64,000 nt of DNA, taken from positions 253,995 to 317,994 of the forward strand of contig JADZDM010000002.1 in the NCBI GenBank assembly GCA_020851035.1, written 5' to 3'. This document shows, one piece after another, positions 1-8,923 of this stretch. The translations under genes and the position numbers were made by a program. This stretch comes from Gemmatimonadaceae bacterium (GTDB taxonomy: Bacteria > Gemmatimonadota > Gemmatimonadetes > Gemmatimonadales > Gemmatimonadaceae). How positions within the stretch are numbered: position 1 is the first letter of the stretch; each line of letters opens with the position of its first letter. The notes below the pieces were generated by a model. The model had not been told where the DNA came from and ran no database searches. It saw nothing but the letters and a program-made list of their open reading frames with translations.

Positions 1-22
1 CCTCAACACCACCTGACGCCGG

Positions 23-1462
23 TCACGGCACCAGCGCGCGGGTGGTGGATGGAATGAGGTAGAACGCCTCCTGCCGCGGACGGAAGAAGCGGAACCCCTC
101 CGGGGTGAGGTAGGCGTCGTCCTCCATCATCACGAACACCTTCTTCCCGCCCCACTCGGGCACCGCCGTGGCGGTGTTGAGCTCGATGGAGATGTAGGAG
201 CCGAGGCGCAGGCGGCTGTTCAGGGCGGTGGTGTCGCTGCGGTTCGCGGCGCGGAAATCGATCCCCGCCCCGAGCCCATGCCCCTGCGTGCCGATGGGAT
301 GCGAGTAGACCATCGCCTCGATGCCCCGTTCCTTCATCTCGGCCATCGTGCCACGGAACACGGCGCCGCCCGTGAGTCCCGGGCGCGCCTGGCGCAGCAT
401 CAGGGCGTCCTGCAGGGTGTTGGTGTTCGCCAGCGCGCGCTGCAGGCCGGCCGGCGCGTCGGACTCGCCGGGCTTCAGCACGTAGGCCATCTTCTGCCAG
501 TCGGTGTCGAAGCCCATGTAGCTGATGCCGAAGTCGATGTGCACCAGGTCACCCGGTTCGATGACGGTGCCTTCGGGGGCCACGGCCAGGAATCCGCGCG
601 ACGTCGCGATGTCACCGCCCGCGCGCTGCACGCGCAGGTCGGGCTGGAACCAGGTGCGCACCCCCGCCGTCCAGAGGGCGTCGTAGAGGTGCCGGCGCAC
701 GTCGCCGACGGTCGTCACGCCCGGCACGATCACCGCCGGGGACAAAGCGTGGCGCACGATCGCCTCGGTCACGGCCACCGCCGTCCGGTAGTGCTCCATC
801 TCGTCGGGCAGCCGCGTGTCCAGGTACTCCTCGATCAGGTCCGAGGCGCTGGTGAACCGGGCCGCGCCCTCCGGCCCGACGGCGTCGGCGATGAACTGGT
901 ACGCATCCCAGCCCAGCGATCGCGTCTGGCCGCGGCGGCCCATGATGCCGAGCCCGATCGTCTTCGGCTTCCACGTCTCGTGCAGCGCCCGCAGGGTGGG
1001 TCCGGCGGGTCGCGGCTCCGCGGTCGGCGCGTCGAAGAAGCGCGCCAGGTTCTCCTCGGTGTAGCCGGTGATGGCGTACTTCTTCAGCCCCTGGTCGCCG
1101 CCATCGATGAACACGAAGATGTCGCGGTTGCCCGTGTAGGGACGCGGCGGTGCGACGTACTGCGCGAGAGGGTCGTCGTGGAACTCCTCGTTCACGACGA
1201 TCCACATGCCGATGCCGTGCCGGCGCATCATCGGCAGGAGCAGCGCATGCCGCTGCACCAGCCACCGCTCACGCACCGCGATCTGCTGCGACCATGGCAG
1301 GAGCGTGGGCATCGCAGCGGCGACGGCCGGGCGCATCGCGACGGGCGCCGGTGCCGGCGCGCTGCCCCCCCCACTCGTCGCGTGGCAGCCGGCGGCGGTC
1401 ACCAGCAGCGGCGTGAGCAGGGTCAGCAGCGGCGCCAGGCGGCGGGGAGACGGGCAGGTCAT
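23..1462 (-). CDS. M24 family (Xaa-Pro aminopeptidase-like) metallopeptidase, lipoprotein
   Basis: A 479-residue protein with an N-terminal hydrophobic signal and a lipobox ending at Cys26 (VTAAGC), so it is probably a membrane-anchored exported lipoprotein. The C-terminal half is a pita-bread metallopeptidase domain. All five expected metal ligands are visible: D310 and D321 (VHIDFG to DTDW), H395 (GHGLG), E427 (SIELN) and E447 (MMEDD). Residues 60-220 look like the creatinase-type N-terminal domain. By family knowledge it should cleave peptides or Xaa-Pro bonds with two divalent metals; the substrate is not visible. It is transcribed leftward and its stop codon lies just inside the window edge. 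Confidence 0.9.
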   Translation of the reverse strand: MTCPSPRRLAPLLTLLTPLLVTAAGCHATSGGGSAPAPAPVAMRPAVAAAMPTLLPWSQQIAVRERWLVQRHALLLPMMRRHGIGMWIVVNEEFHDDPLAQYVAPPRPYTGNRDIFVFIDGGDQGLKKYAITGYTEENLARFFDAPTAEPRPAGPTLRALHETWKPKTIGLGIMGRRGQTRSLGWDAYQFIADAVGPEGAARFTSASDLIEEYLDTRLPDEMEHYRTAVAVTEAIVRHALSPAVIVPGVTTVGDVRRHLYDALWTAGVRTWFQPDLRVQRAGGDIATSRGFLAVAPEGTVIEPGDLVHIDFGISYMGFDTDWQKMAYVLKPGESDAPAGLQRALANTNTLQDALMLRQARPGLTGGAVFRGTMAEMKERGIEAMVYSHPIGTQGHGLGAGIDFRAANRSDTTALNSRLRLGSYISIELNTATAVPEWGGKKVFVMMEDDAYLTPEGFRFFRPRQEAFYLIPSTTRALVP

Positions 1463-1722
1463 GGCGGGGCGTCCGGTTGGGGTGACGGTCGCCCCAAGCT
1501 ATCCGCAGCACGGGCAGCCGGCGCGCACGTGCCCCGGAACGGCTCCGGCCGGCCGGCCACTCCGACAGCCCCTCCGCCGCCGTGGCACGTGGGCCCTGCC
1601 ACGCCGGCCGGCACGGGCTGGAATGCGGGTTGCCCTCCTGCATCTCGTGCGGCCCGCACAGCGCCGCGCCACACCACGAGGTGTGACCCACACACTCACA
1701 TCTGCTTTCGGGAGGCCTCCCC

Positions 1723-2205
1723 ATGTTCGCTGGAAACCTGAACACCGTGCTGGATCGCCTGATGACTGCGAGCCAGGTGCTGGATGACGTCGCCGCGCGC
1801 GCGCCGATCACGCCGGCCGATGGCCGCACGCGCACGCAGCTCTGGATGCCGCCGGTGGACATCTACGAGACCGACGGCGCCTTCATCCTCGAGACCGACC
1901 TGCCCGGCGTGCTGCAGGAGCAGGTGGACATCCAGTTCGACCGCAACACCCTCACCATCAGCGGCACCCGCGCGGCCACGCTGCCCAGCCGCGAGAAGAA
2001 CTCGGAGCTGCGCGTCTTCAGCGCCGAACGCCTGAGCGGCAACTTCGCCCGGTCGGTGCGCCTCCCCGAGCACGTCGACGTGGAGCGGATCGAAGCCACC
2101 TTCGATCAGGGCGTGCTGAAGGTGACGATCCCGAAGTCCACGGCGGCCATGCCGCGCAAGATCGCGGTCACGGCCCCGGTGGCGCAGCGCGAGGTGCACG
2201 GCTGA
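1723..2205 (+). CDS. Small heat shock protein, Hsp20/alpha-crystallin family
   Basis: A 160-residue protein of normal Hsp20 length with the alpha-crystallin domain across about residues 40-145. It begins with the typical WMPPVDIYE strand and ends with the ATFDQGVLKVTIPK segment, whose GVLxVxIPK pattern is diagnostic. Such proteins are ATP-independent cytoplasmic holdases that bind unfolding proteins. A GGGAGG ribosome-binding site lies about 7 nt before the ATG. No CIRCE inverted repeat is visible upstream. The gene stands alone and converges with the SDR gene, with a strong hairpin between them. Confidence 0.95.
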   Translation: MFAGNLNTVLDRLMTASQVLDDVAARAPITPADGRTRTQLWMPPVDIYETDGAFILETDLPGVLQEQVDIQFDRNTLTISGTRAATLPSREKNSELRVFSAERLSGNFARSVRLPEHVDVERIEATFDQGVLKVTIPKSTAAMPRKIAVTAPVAQREVHG

Positions 2206-2218
2206 TCGCGCACGCCCG

Positions 2219-2252
2219 CACGGCCCGGGCTCCACGCGGAGTCCGGGCCGTG
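2219..2252. terminator. Bidirectional hairpin terminator between convergent genes
   Basis: A 14-bp stem (CACGGCCCGGGCTC pairing with GAGTCCGGGCCGTG, one G:U) closes a 6-nt loop. It lies between the stop of the Hsp20 gene and the stop of the convergent SDR gene. There is no clear T-tract, as is common in GC-rich genomes. Confidence 0.7.
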
Positions 2253-2275
2253 TCGTGTGTGCTCCGCCCCGCCGC

Positions 2276-3841
2276 CTACCAGTCGGTCGGCGCGTAGTCC
2301 TTGAGGAACTGGCCCCACACGTGCCGGCCGGTGTTCACGCCGTCGATGATCGGGTCGACGATGCGCGCCGCGCCATCCACGATGTCCAGCGGGGGATGGA
2401 AGCGGTGCTCGGCGGTCTTCCGGGCCGCGATCTCCGCCGGATCCTCGTCGGTCACCCAGCCGGTGTCCACGCTGTTCATGTGGATGCCGTCCTTCTCGTA
2501 GTCGGCGGCCGAGGTGCGCGTCATCATGTTGAGCGCCGCCTTGGCCATGTTGGTGTGCGGATGGCGCGTGGTCTTGAAGCGCCGGTAGAACTGCCCCTCC
2601 ACCGCCGAGACGTTCACCACGTGCTTCTCGCGGCCGGGGGTGCGCAGCATCAGCGGCTTGAGGCGCGCGTTGAGCAGGAACGGCGCGACGGCGTTCACGA
2701 GCTGCACCTCGAGCAGCTCCACCGACGGCACCTCGTCCATCTGCAGGCGCCAGGAGTTCCGGTCGCGCAGGTCCACCTGCTGCAGGTCCTGGTCCAGCCG
2801 GCCGACCGGGAAGAGCGCCTGCTGCGCCGCATGTTCCTCGTCCAGCAGCTTCACCTGCGACAGCTGCGCGGCGTGCGTGAGGCCCACCGCGTCGCGCAGC
2901 CCCGGCTCGATGGCCGGCACGCCCGACGGGCCCTCGGGCAGCATGTGGTATCCGCGCACACCTTCGTACGCACCGAGCAGGCGGCGCACCGGCTCTGGCA
3001 TCGCCTGCAGCGCCGCCGTCTCGACATCCATCATGTGCTGGTAGAAGTCGGGGGGCCGGCGCACGGTCTGGCAGGCGTTGTTCACGATGAAGTCGAGCCG
3101 GTCGCGCGTGGCGCAGAGGTGCGCGCAGAACGCCTCCACACTCGGCGTGTGACGGAGGTCCAGCCCGAAGATCTCGAGCCGGTGGCCCCACTCCCCGAAG
3201 TCCGGCTCGGCGGCGTAGCGGGAGGCCGAGTCCCGCGGGAACCGGGTGGTGACGATGAGGTGCGCGCCGGCGCGCAGCAGCTTGATGCCGGCCTGGTAGC
3301 CGATCTTGACGCGGCCGCCGGTGAGCAGCGCCACCCGGCCGCGCAGGTCGGCCGTCTCGGTGCGCTTGGCGAAGTTGAACGCGGCGCAGGCGGGGCAGAG
3401 CTGGTCGTAGAAGTGATGGAGCTCGGTGTAGTCGCGCTTGCAGACGTAGCAGTTGAGCGTCTCGTGCGCGTGGAGCAGGTCGGGCTCCTCCTCCACCGTC
3501 TCCTGCACGAAGCCGGCGGGGGCGAAGAGGCGCGGGGTGACGAACACCTCGTCGCGCCGCCCCTTTCGGATCCCGGTGTCCTGGAGCACCGACTCCGACC
3601 GCTGGGTGCGCTCGGCCTTCCGCTGGGAGCGCGTTGCCTTCACCAGCCGGCGCCGGGCGAGGGCGTCGGGCCGGGAGACCTCGCCGGCGGCATGCAACAG
3701 CCGGGTCCGGTCCGCGGATGGCAGCTGCGCCAGCACCGACCGGTCGGCGGCGATCGCCTCGAGAAGGTCGGCCACCTCGCGGGCGCGGGCAGCGAAGTCG
3801 GGAGGAACGGCGGCGCCGGTCGGGGTCGGGACATCAGGCAT
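2276..3841 (-). CDS. SDR-fold protein with zinc-ribbon insertion
   Basis: A 521-residue protein. Residues 165-500 form a short-chain-dehydrogenase Rossmann domain: a TGGRVKIG nucleotide-binding loop at 174-181, NNA at 254-256 and VNVSAVEG with Ser412. It departs from classical SDRs in three ways. The N-terminal extension carries C131-x2-C134 and C149-x2-C152 with HH between them, which looks like a zinc ribbon. About 100 extra residues separate NNA from the serine strand. The position normally held by the catalytic Tyr of YxxxK is Thr430, four residues before Lys434. It probably binds NAD(P), but whether it is an active dehydrogenase is unclear. No substrate can be assigned. Confidence 0.8.
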   Translation of the reverse strand: MPDVPTPTGAAVPPDFAARAREVADLLEAIAADRSVLAQLPSADRTRLLHAAGEVSRPDALARRRLVKATRSQRKAERTQRSESVLQDTGIRKGRRDEVFVTPRLFAPAGFVQETVEEEPDLLHAHETLNCYVCKRDYTELHHFYDQLCPACAAFNFAKRTETADLRGRVALLTGGRVKIGYQAGIKLLRAGAHLIVTTRFPRDSASRYAAEPDFGEWGHRLEIFGLDLRHTPSVEAFCAHLCATRDRLDFIVNNACQTVRRPPDFYQHMMDVETAALQAMPEPVRRLLGAYEGVRGYHMLPEGPSGVPAIEPGLRDAVGLTHAAQLSQVKLLDEEHAAQQALFPVGRLDQDLQQVDLRDRNSWRLQMDEVPSVELLEVQLVNAVAPFLLNARLKPLMLRTPGREKHVVNVSAVEGQFYRRFKTTRHPHTNMAKAALNMMTRTSAADYEKDGIHMNSVDTGWVTDEDPAEIAARKTAEHRFHPPLDIVDGAARIVDPIIDGVNTGRHVWGQFLKDYAPTDW

Positions 3842-4007
3842 CCCCGCAAGCTAACCGTCCCGGTTCAGCGCCCTCAGCCGGTCGGCCTTTCCGGATCACC
3901 GGCAACGCCGTAGCATCGACTCGGGCCTCCCCGCGCCGGGGAGATCCGGGCGGACCACACCCATGGCCCGCCCCGAGAGGTGCCTCCACTCCCCGCCGAG
4001 CCCGCTG

Positions 4008-5303
4008 ATGACCACCCGTCGTGGCTTCCTCACCGCCGCCGCAGCCCTCGCGGCCGCTCCCGCGTTCAGTTCCCGTGCCTTTGCGCAGCTGACCCGCGCC
4101 CGGGACCTGGCCGGCTCCCGCACCGCCGTGGACCTGGCCGACGACGAGGCGTTCTGGTTCGAGATCCAGCGCGCCTTCGAGGTGGACCGCACCTGGGTGA
4201 ACCTCAACAACGGTGGGGTGAGCCCCGCGCCGTCGATGGTCATCGAGCAGATGATCCGCGACATCCGCTACAGCAACGAGATCCCCGTGGACCACATGTG
4301 GCGGCACCTCCAGCCCCGCATGGAGAGCGTGCGCCGCGAGCTCGCCACCGAGTTCGGCTGCGACCCCGAGGAGATGGCCATCACGCGCAACGCCTCCGAG
4401 GCGCTCGAGACGATGATCTTCGGCCTCGACCTGAAGCGCGGCGACGAGGTGATCATCAGCACGCAGAACTACGGCCGCATGATCAACGCCTGGGAGCAGC
4501 GGGTGCGGCGCGAGGGGATCGTGCTCAAGCGGGTGCAGTTCGCCGTGCCGGTGGCGCGTGACGAGGACGTGGTGGCCGCCTTCGCCGCCGCCATCACCCC
4601 GCGCACGAAGGTGATCGAGGTCACGCACATCACGAACCTGACCGGCCAGATCCTGCCGGTGCGGAAGATCGTGGACATGGCGCGGCCGAAGGGGATCGAA
4701 GTGTTCGTGGACGGGGCGCACGCCTTCGCCCACTTCCCGTTCACGCGCGAGGAGCTGGGGGTGGACTACTACGGCACCAGCCTCCACAAGTGGCTGTACG
4801 CGCCCATCGGCACCGGCTTCCTGCACGTGCGCAAGGATCGCCAGCGTGCGCTCTGGCCGCTGATGGCCGGCAACCCGGGCCAGGACAACGACATCCGCAA
4901 GTACGAGGAGATCGGCACCCACCCGCAGGCGAACTTCAACGCGATCGCGGCGGCGATCGTCTTCCACCGCGGCATCGGCGCCGATCGCAAGATTGCCCGC
5001 ATGCGCTGGCTGCGTGACCGCTGGGCGAAGCGGCTGCTGGCGGAGGGGAACGGGCGGGTGAAGGTGCTCACCCCGCTCGACTCCCCGAACGGCGGCGGCA
5101 TCGGCTTCTTCAACGTGGACGGGCTGGACCCGGTGAAGCTGGGCGGGTGGCTCTACAGCCGGCACAACATCGTCACCACGCCGATCGTGCACGAGAAGGA
5201 GTTCATGGGCATCCGCGTCACGCCGAACGTCTACACCACGCCGAGCGAGGTGGATGTCTTCGCCGAGAAGGTGCTGGTGGCGATGAAGCAGGGCATCGCG
5301 TAG
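4008..5303 (+). CDS. Tat-exported class V aminotransferase-fold PLP enzyme
   Basis: I chose the ATG at 4008, giving 431 residues, because it places a twin-arginine signal (TTRRGFLTAAAALAAAP) at the N-terminus; an in-frame ATG 45 nt upstream would bury it. The mature domain is fold-type I, class V (isopenicillin-N-epimerase/cysteine-desulfurase-like). The PLP lysine is Lys261 in SLHKWLYAPIG, and the pyridine-nitrogen Asp is in FVDGAHAF. The protein would fold with its cofactor and then be exported, so the enzyme is predicted to be periplasmic. The substrate is unknown. Its 3-prime end converges with the spermidine-synthase-like gene. Confidence 0.88.
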   Translation: MTTRRGFLTAAAALAAAPAFSSRAFAQLTRARDLAGSRTAVDLADDEAFWFEIQRAFEVDRTWVNLNNGGVSPAPSMVIEQMIRDIRYSNEIPVDHMWRHLQPRMESVRRELATEFGCDPEEMAITRNASEALETMIFGLDLKRGDEVIISTQNYGRMINAWEQRVRREGIVLKRVQFAVPVARDEDVVAAFAAAITPRTKVIEVTHITNLTGQILPVRKIVDMARPKGIEVFVDGAHAFAHFPFTREELGVDYYGTSLHKWLYAPIGTGFLHVRKDRQRALWPLMAGNPGQDNDIRKYEEIGTHPQANFNAIAAAIVFHRGIGADRKIARMRWLRDRWAKRLLAEGNGRVKVLTPLDSPNGGGIGFFNVDGLDPVKLGGWLYSRHNIVTTPIVHEKEFMGIRVTPNVYTTPSEVDVFAEKVLVAMKQGIA

Positions 5304-5311
5304 CAGGCCTC

Positions 5312-5345
5312 GCGCTGCGGCGTTCGCTCAGCGGCGCCGCAGCGC
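5312..5345. terminator. Convergent hairpin terminator
   Basis: A perfect 11-bp inverted repeat, GCGCTGCGGCG and CGCCGCAGCGC, has a 12-nt loop. It begins just after the stop of the PLP enzyme and runs into the last codons of the convergent gene. It could terminate both transcripts. Confidence 0.55.
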
Positions 5346-7577
5346 CCGCAGGGTGCTGGAGAAGTCGTCGGTCCACACCGGCGCATCCGCCGGGATGTCG
5401 AGGTGCTTCCACGCCGTGTCGCGTGCCAGCCCGCCCAGCGCGGTGGCGGGACTGCCGAGCACGATCCACTGCGACGCCGACTTGCCCCAGGCCAGGTCCA
5501 GTGCGCTCAGGCGCACGTCCTCGCGCCACAGGCTCGCCATCCGCGCATCGCGCGCCAGCGCCTCCGCCACCGGCCCGAGCTCGAAGAAGAGGTTCGACAG
5601 GTGCATGGCCACCACCCCGCCCGGCGCGAGCTTCCGGCGGTAGAGCGCCAGCGCCTCGCGCGTCATCAGGTGCACCGGGATCGCGTCCGCACTGTAGGCA
5701 TCGAGGATGATCAGGTCGTACCCCGCGTCCGGCGCCTCGCGCAGCGACAGGCGCGCATCACCGAGCACCACGCGCGCCTCGGGCGCGCAGTCGTGCAGGA
5801 ACGTGAACAGGCTCGTGTCACGCGCGATCCGGAGGATGGTTGCGTCCAGCTCGTAGAACGTCCACTCCTCGCCGGGGCGACGGAAGCAGGCCAGTGACCC
5901 CGCGCCCAGCCCCACCGAGGCCACGCGGTGCAGCCGGCCGGCGGCCTGCCGGTCGCGGATGAGCTGCCCGATGGGGCCGCGCTCCGTGTAGTACGACAGC
6001 GGCTCCCGGCGGCGCGACGGCACGCGACTCTGCAACCCGTGGGCGATGCTGCCGTTCACGAGCTGGTGGTACTTCGCGTCACCGGTGCTCATCACCCGGC
6101 TGATCCCGAAGAAGCTGCGCTCGGCGACCAGCAGGTGGCGGTCACGGTCGAAGATGACGCTGGCCGAGGTGAGGCCGAGCATCGCGATCGCCAGCCGCGC
6201 CGGCCGCTCCGTGAACAGGTAGCAGAGCAGTGTCGGGATGAGGAGCACCAGCAGCCGGGTGATCGCCGGCCGGCCGAGGTCCATCCACTTCACGAGCGGA
6301 TCGAGCGCGATCACCAGCACCACCAGCAGCGCCGGCAGCGCCACGTCGTTCACCACCGCACGCGTCGGGTGCGCCAGGGCGGACCGCGTCCGCGCGAGGA
6401 TGCCCTCCTCCGGTGCGTCGTCACCGCCCGCCAGCAGGAACGCCGCCAGTGCCAGCACCAGCGGGTACTCCGTCAGCGACGAGAACAGCAGCGGCGCCAC
6501 CAGCGCGTTGAGCACGCCCCCAAGCGCACCGCCCACCGACAGCCAGAGGTAGAACTCCGTCAGCGACTCCACGGCCGGCAGTTCATCCGCCAGCGTGGCG
6601 TGGCAGGCCATCGCCACCACCGCGAACGCCACCAGGTGGAGCGCGATCAGCAGCCGGATCGGCTCGGTCATGTCGGCCAGCACGGTGGCCAGGAGCGGCA
6701 ACACCAGCAGCGGCACCCAGCCCCGCACGGTGGCCGCCGGCAGCAGCGACTGCCGCGAGAACGCGAGGATGAAGGTGAGGAGGTAGAGCGCCAGCGGCAC
6801 CACCCAGAGCAACGGCAGCGGGGCGATGTTGGTGGACATGTAGGTGGTGACGCTGAGCATCAGGCTCGATGGCACGAAGGCCAGCAACACCCAGCGGGAG
6901 CGCAGCACGCTCGTGATTCGCGTGGCGGAACCGCCGCCCTCCCCTGCCGACACGGCACCCGCCAGCACGTCGCCACGCACCACGGCGCGCCCGCGCAGCA
7001 GCGTCAGCGCGCACGCGCCCGCCAGCACGGCGAAGGTGGCATACCCCCACGACCAGAGCCCGCTCTGCTGGCGGAGCCCCAGCCGCGGCTCGAGCAGCAG
7101 CGGGTACGCCAGCAGCGCGAGCATGCTGCCGGCATTGCTGGCCGCATAGAGCTGGTACGGATGCGCGGCGGCCGGGTGGTCGGTCCGCGCGAACCACGCC
7201 TGCAGCAACGGGCTGGTGATGGACACGACGAAGAACGGCGCGCCGACCCCGGCGAACAGCATCGCGAGCAGCCAGGGCACCGGGCTGGCGCCGGACGGCG
7301 GCACCAGCGACACCCGCGCACCGATCGGCAGCGCCACCAGCGGCACGGCCAGCAGCGCGAGGTGCAGCAGCACCTGCTGCCGCGCCGACAGCCACCGGCG
7401 CACCCCGTAGGCGTAGAGGTAGCCGGCCAGCAGCAGCACCTGGTAGAACACCATCGCGGTGTTCCAGACGGCCGGCGCGCCGCCGAAGAGCGGCAGCACC
7501 ATCTTCGCGAACATCGGCTGGACGAGGAACAGCAGCGCACCGGCGACGAACAGCGTGATCGCGTACAGGACGAGCAC
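5328..7577 (-). CDS. Membrane-fused spermidine synthase-like protein
   Basis: A 749-residue fusion. The first roughly 480 residues are a run of about a dozen hydrophobic helices, starting with LYAITLFVAGALLFLVQP, the signature opening of MFS-like/spermidine-synthase fusion proteins. The last 210 residues form a Rossmann methyltransferase-like polyamine synthase domain, with the VGLGAGSLACF glycine loop and DAYSADAIPVH around the active-site Asp. Aminopropyl transfer is the reaction of the namesake family. Fusions of this type are mostly uncharacterised and many lack proven polyamine activity, so product and substrate are open. It is transcribed in the same direction as the M19 peptidase upstream of it. 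Confidence 0.85.
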   Translation of the reverse strand: MLVLYAITLFVAGALLFLVQPMFAKMVLPLFGGAPAVWNTAMVFYQVLLLAGYLYAYGVRRWLSARQQVLLHLALLAVPLVALPIGARVSLVPPSGASPVPWLLAMLFAGVGAPFFVVSITSPLLQAWFARTDHPAAAHPYQLYAASNAGSMLALLAYPLLLEPRLGLRQQSGLWSWGYATFAVLAGACALTLLRGRAVVRGDVLAGAVSAGEGGGSATRITSVLRSRWVLLAFVPSSLMLSVTTYMSTNIAPLPLLWVVPLALYLLTFILAFSRQSLLPAATVRGWVPLLVLPLLATVLADMTEPIRLLIALHLVAFAVVAMACHATLADELPAVESLTEFYLWLSVGGALGGVLNALVAPLLFSSLTEYPLVLALAAFLLAGGDDAPEEGILARTRSALAHPTRAVVNDVALPALLVVLVIALDPLVKWMDLGRPAITRLLVLLIPTLLCYLFTERPARLAIAMLGLTSASVIFDRDRHLLVAERSFFGISRVMSTGDAKYHQLVNGSIAHGLQSRVPSRRREPLSYYTERGPIGQLIRDRQAAGRLHRVASVGLGAGSLACFRRPGEEWTFYELDATILRIARDTSLFTFLHDCAPEARVVLGDARLSLREAPDAGYDLIILDAYSADAIPVHLMTREALALYRRKLAPGGVVAMHLSNLFFELGPVAEALARDARMASLWREDVRLSALDLAWGKSASQWIVLGSPATALGGLARDTAWKHLDIPADAPVWTDDFSSTLRALRRR

Positions 7578-7654
7578 CTGGGCGCCTCCGCCGGCCTAGT
7601 GCCGCACCGGCGGGAACGCCGCGGCGTCCGCCGGGAGGGATCGCGACCACGACA

Positions 7655-8818
7655 TCAGGGGAGGTTCTCCCCCAGCAGGCGCATCACGTTGCCGCCCATC
7701 ACCGCGCGCACCTGCGGCAGTGTGAACTGCGCGTCCAGCAGCGCCTGCGTGATCTCGGCGAGGCGGTCGGTGCCGAAGGGCATCGCCGTGGCGCCGTCGA
7801 AGTCGGAGCCGAGTGCGACGTGGTCGATGCCGGCGATATCCACGGCGTGCACGATGGCCGTCGCGATCGAGCGCGCGCCGAGGGTGCACACCGCAGCGTC
7901 CCAGTACCCGATGCCGACCACGCCACCATTGGCGGCGATGGCGCGGAGCTGGGCATCGGTGAGGTTGCGGGGGCCGGGACAGGTGGCCGCGACGCCGGTG
8001 TGTGACACCACCACCGGGCGTGTCGCGATCGCCAGCACCTCGTCCACCACCTGCGGCGCGGCGTGTGCCAGGTCCACCGTGATGTGCAACGCCTCCATGC
8101 GCGCGATGACGGCGCGCCCGAGCGGCGTGAGCCCGCCGTGACTGACGCCGTGCGCGGAGGCCGCGACCTCGTTGTCGAAGAAGTGCACCAGGCCCATCAT
8201 GCGGAAGCCGTGCGCGAACAGCGTGTCCACGCTCTCGAGCTGCCCATCCAGCGCATGCAGCCCCTCGATCGCGAGCAGGGTGGCGTGCACGTCCGGCTTC
8301 ACGGCGCGCCGCAGGGTGAACGCGGCCAGCGAGGCCTGGTCGGTGAGCAGCACCAGCGCGCCGCTGGACCGGCCGATCGCGGCGTGCAGCCGGTCGGCCT
8401 GGTGGATGGCGCGCGCGCGCAGGCTGGTCACCGCCGCCAGCGGCCAGCGCTGCACGAGTCCGAGCAGCCGCACGTTGTCGGTCTCGGCGGTGTTGCGGTC
8501 GTAGTTCATGTTGCGCGGCGTCTTGGTGACCACCGAGAACACCTGCAGCGCCACGTTCCCCTCGCGCATGCGCGGCAGGTCCACGTGGCCGCGGTCGGTG
8601 CGCGCCAGCAGGTCGCGGCCCCAGAGCAGTTCGTCGGCATGCAGGTCGGCCACCGTCAGCGTGCCGTGCAGCCGGCGTGCGCTGTCGCTGATCACCACGT
8701 GCTCCGCCTCCACCACCCGGTTCATCTTCCGGTCCACCATGCCCGGGCCCACGATCCAGGTGCCGAGCAGCGCAGCGATCAGCACGATCAGGACACGTGT
8801 GGCAATCCGGCGCAGCAT
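7655..8818 (-). CDS. Membrane dipeptidase, peptidase family M19
   Basis: A 387-residue protein with an N-terminal hydrophobic anchor (residues 8-25) and a TIM-barrel amidohydrolase domain. The binuclear zinc ligands of renal-dipeptidase relatives are all present: His/Asp in DLHADE, the bridging Glu in LAIEGLH, His in VDLAHA, His in VSHTG, and the catalytic-barrel Asp in ALGSDFDG. The expected activity is hydrolysis of dipeptides on the outer face of the membrane. It is divergent from the acyltransferase gene (about 105 bp gap) and lies 77 bp upstream of the spermidine-synthase-like gene on the same strand. Confidence 0.92.
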   Translation of the reverse strand: MLRRIATRVLIVLIAALLGTWIVGPGMVDRKMNRVVEAEHVVISDSARRLHGTLTVADLHADELLWGRDLLARTDRGHVDLPRMREGNVALQVFSVVTKTPRNMNYDRNTAETDNVRLLGLVQRWPLAAVTSLRARAIHQADRLHAAIGRSSGALVLLTDQASLAAFTLRRAVKPDVHATLLAIEGLHALDGQLESVDTLFAHGFRMMGLVHFFDNEVAASAHGVSHGGLTPLGRAVIARMEALHITVDLAHAAPQVVDEVLAIATRPVVVSHTGVAATCPGPRNLTDAQLRAIAANGGVVGIGYWDAAVCTLGARSIATAIVHAVDIAGIDHVALGSDFDGATAMPFGTDRLAEITQALLDAQFTLPQVRAVMGGNVMRLLGENLP

Positions 8819-8923
8819 GGACGGAGCTCGGGGTCTGGGGAGCCGGAAAGGAACGGATGCGAAAGTCGCGGCGCAAGCGATGGTGCTTGCCGTCGCCGGG
8901 TCCGCCCCCGATGTTCGGCGATC

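Noticed and set aside
278-1741. 487-codon plus-strand open frame antisense to the M24 peptidase
   Set aside because: It lacks any domain-like sequence; the complementary strand has five conserved metal ligands.
5928-8141. 737-codon plus-strand open frame antisense to the spermidine-synthase-like and M19 genes
   Set aside because: It is Arg/His/Gln-rich low-complexity translation typical of the antisense of GC-rich genes, while the minus-strand proteins show full family motifs.
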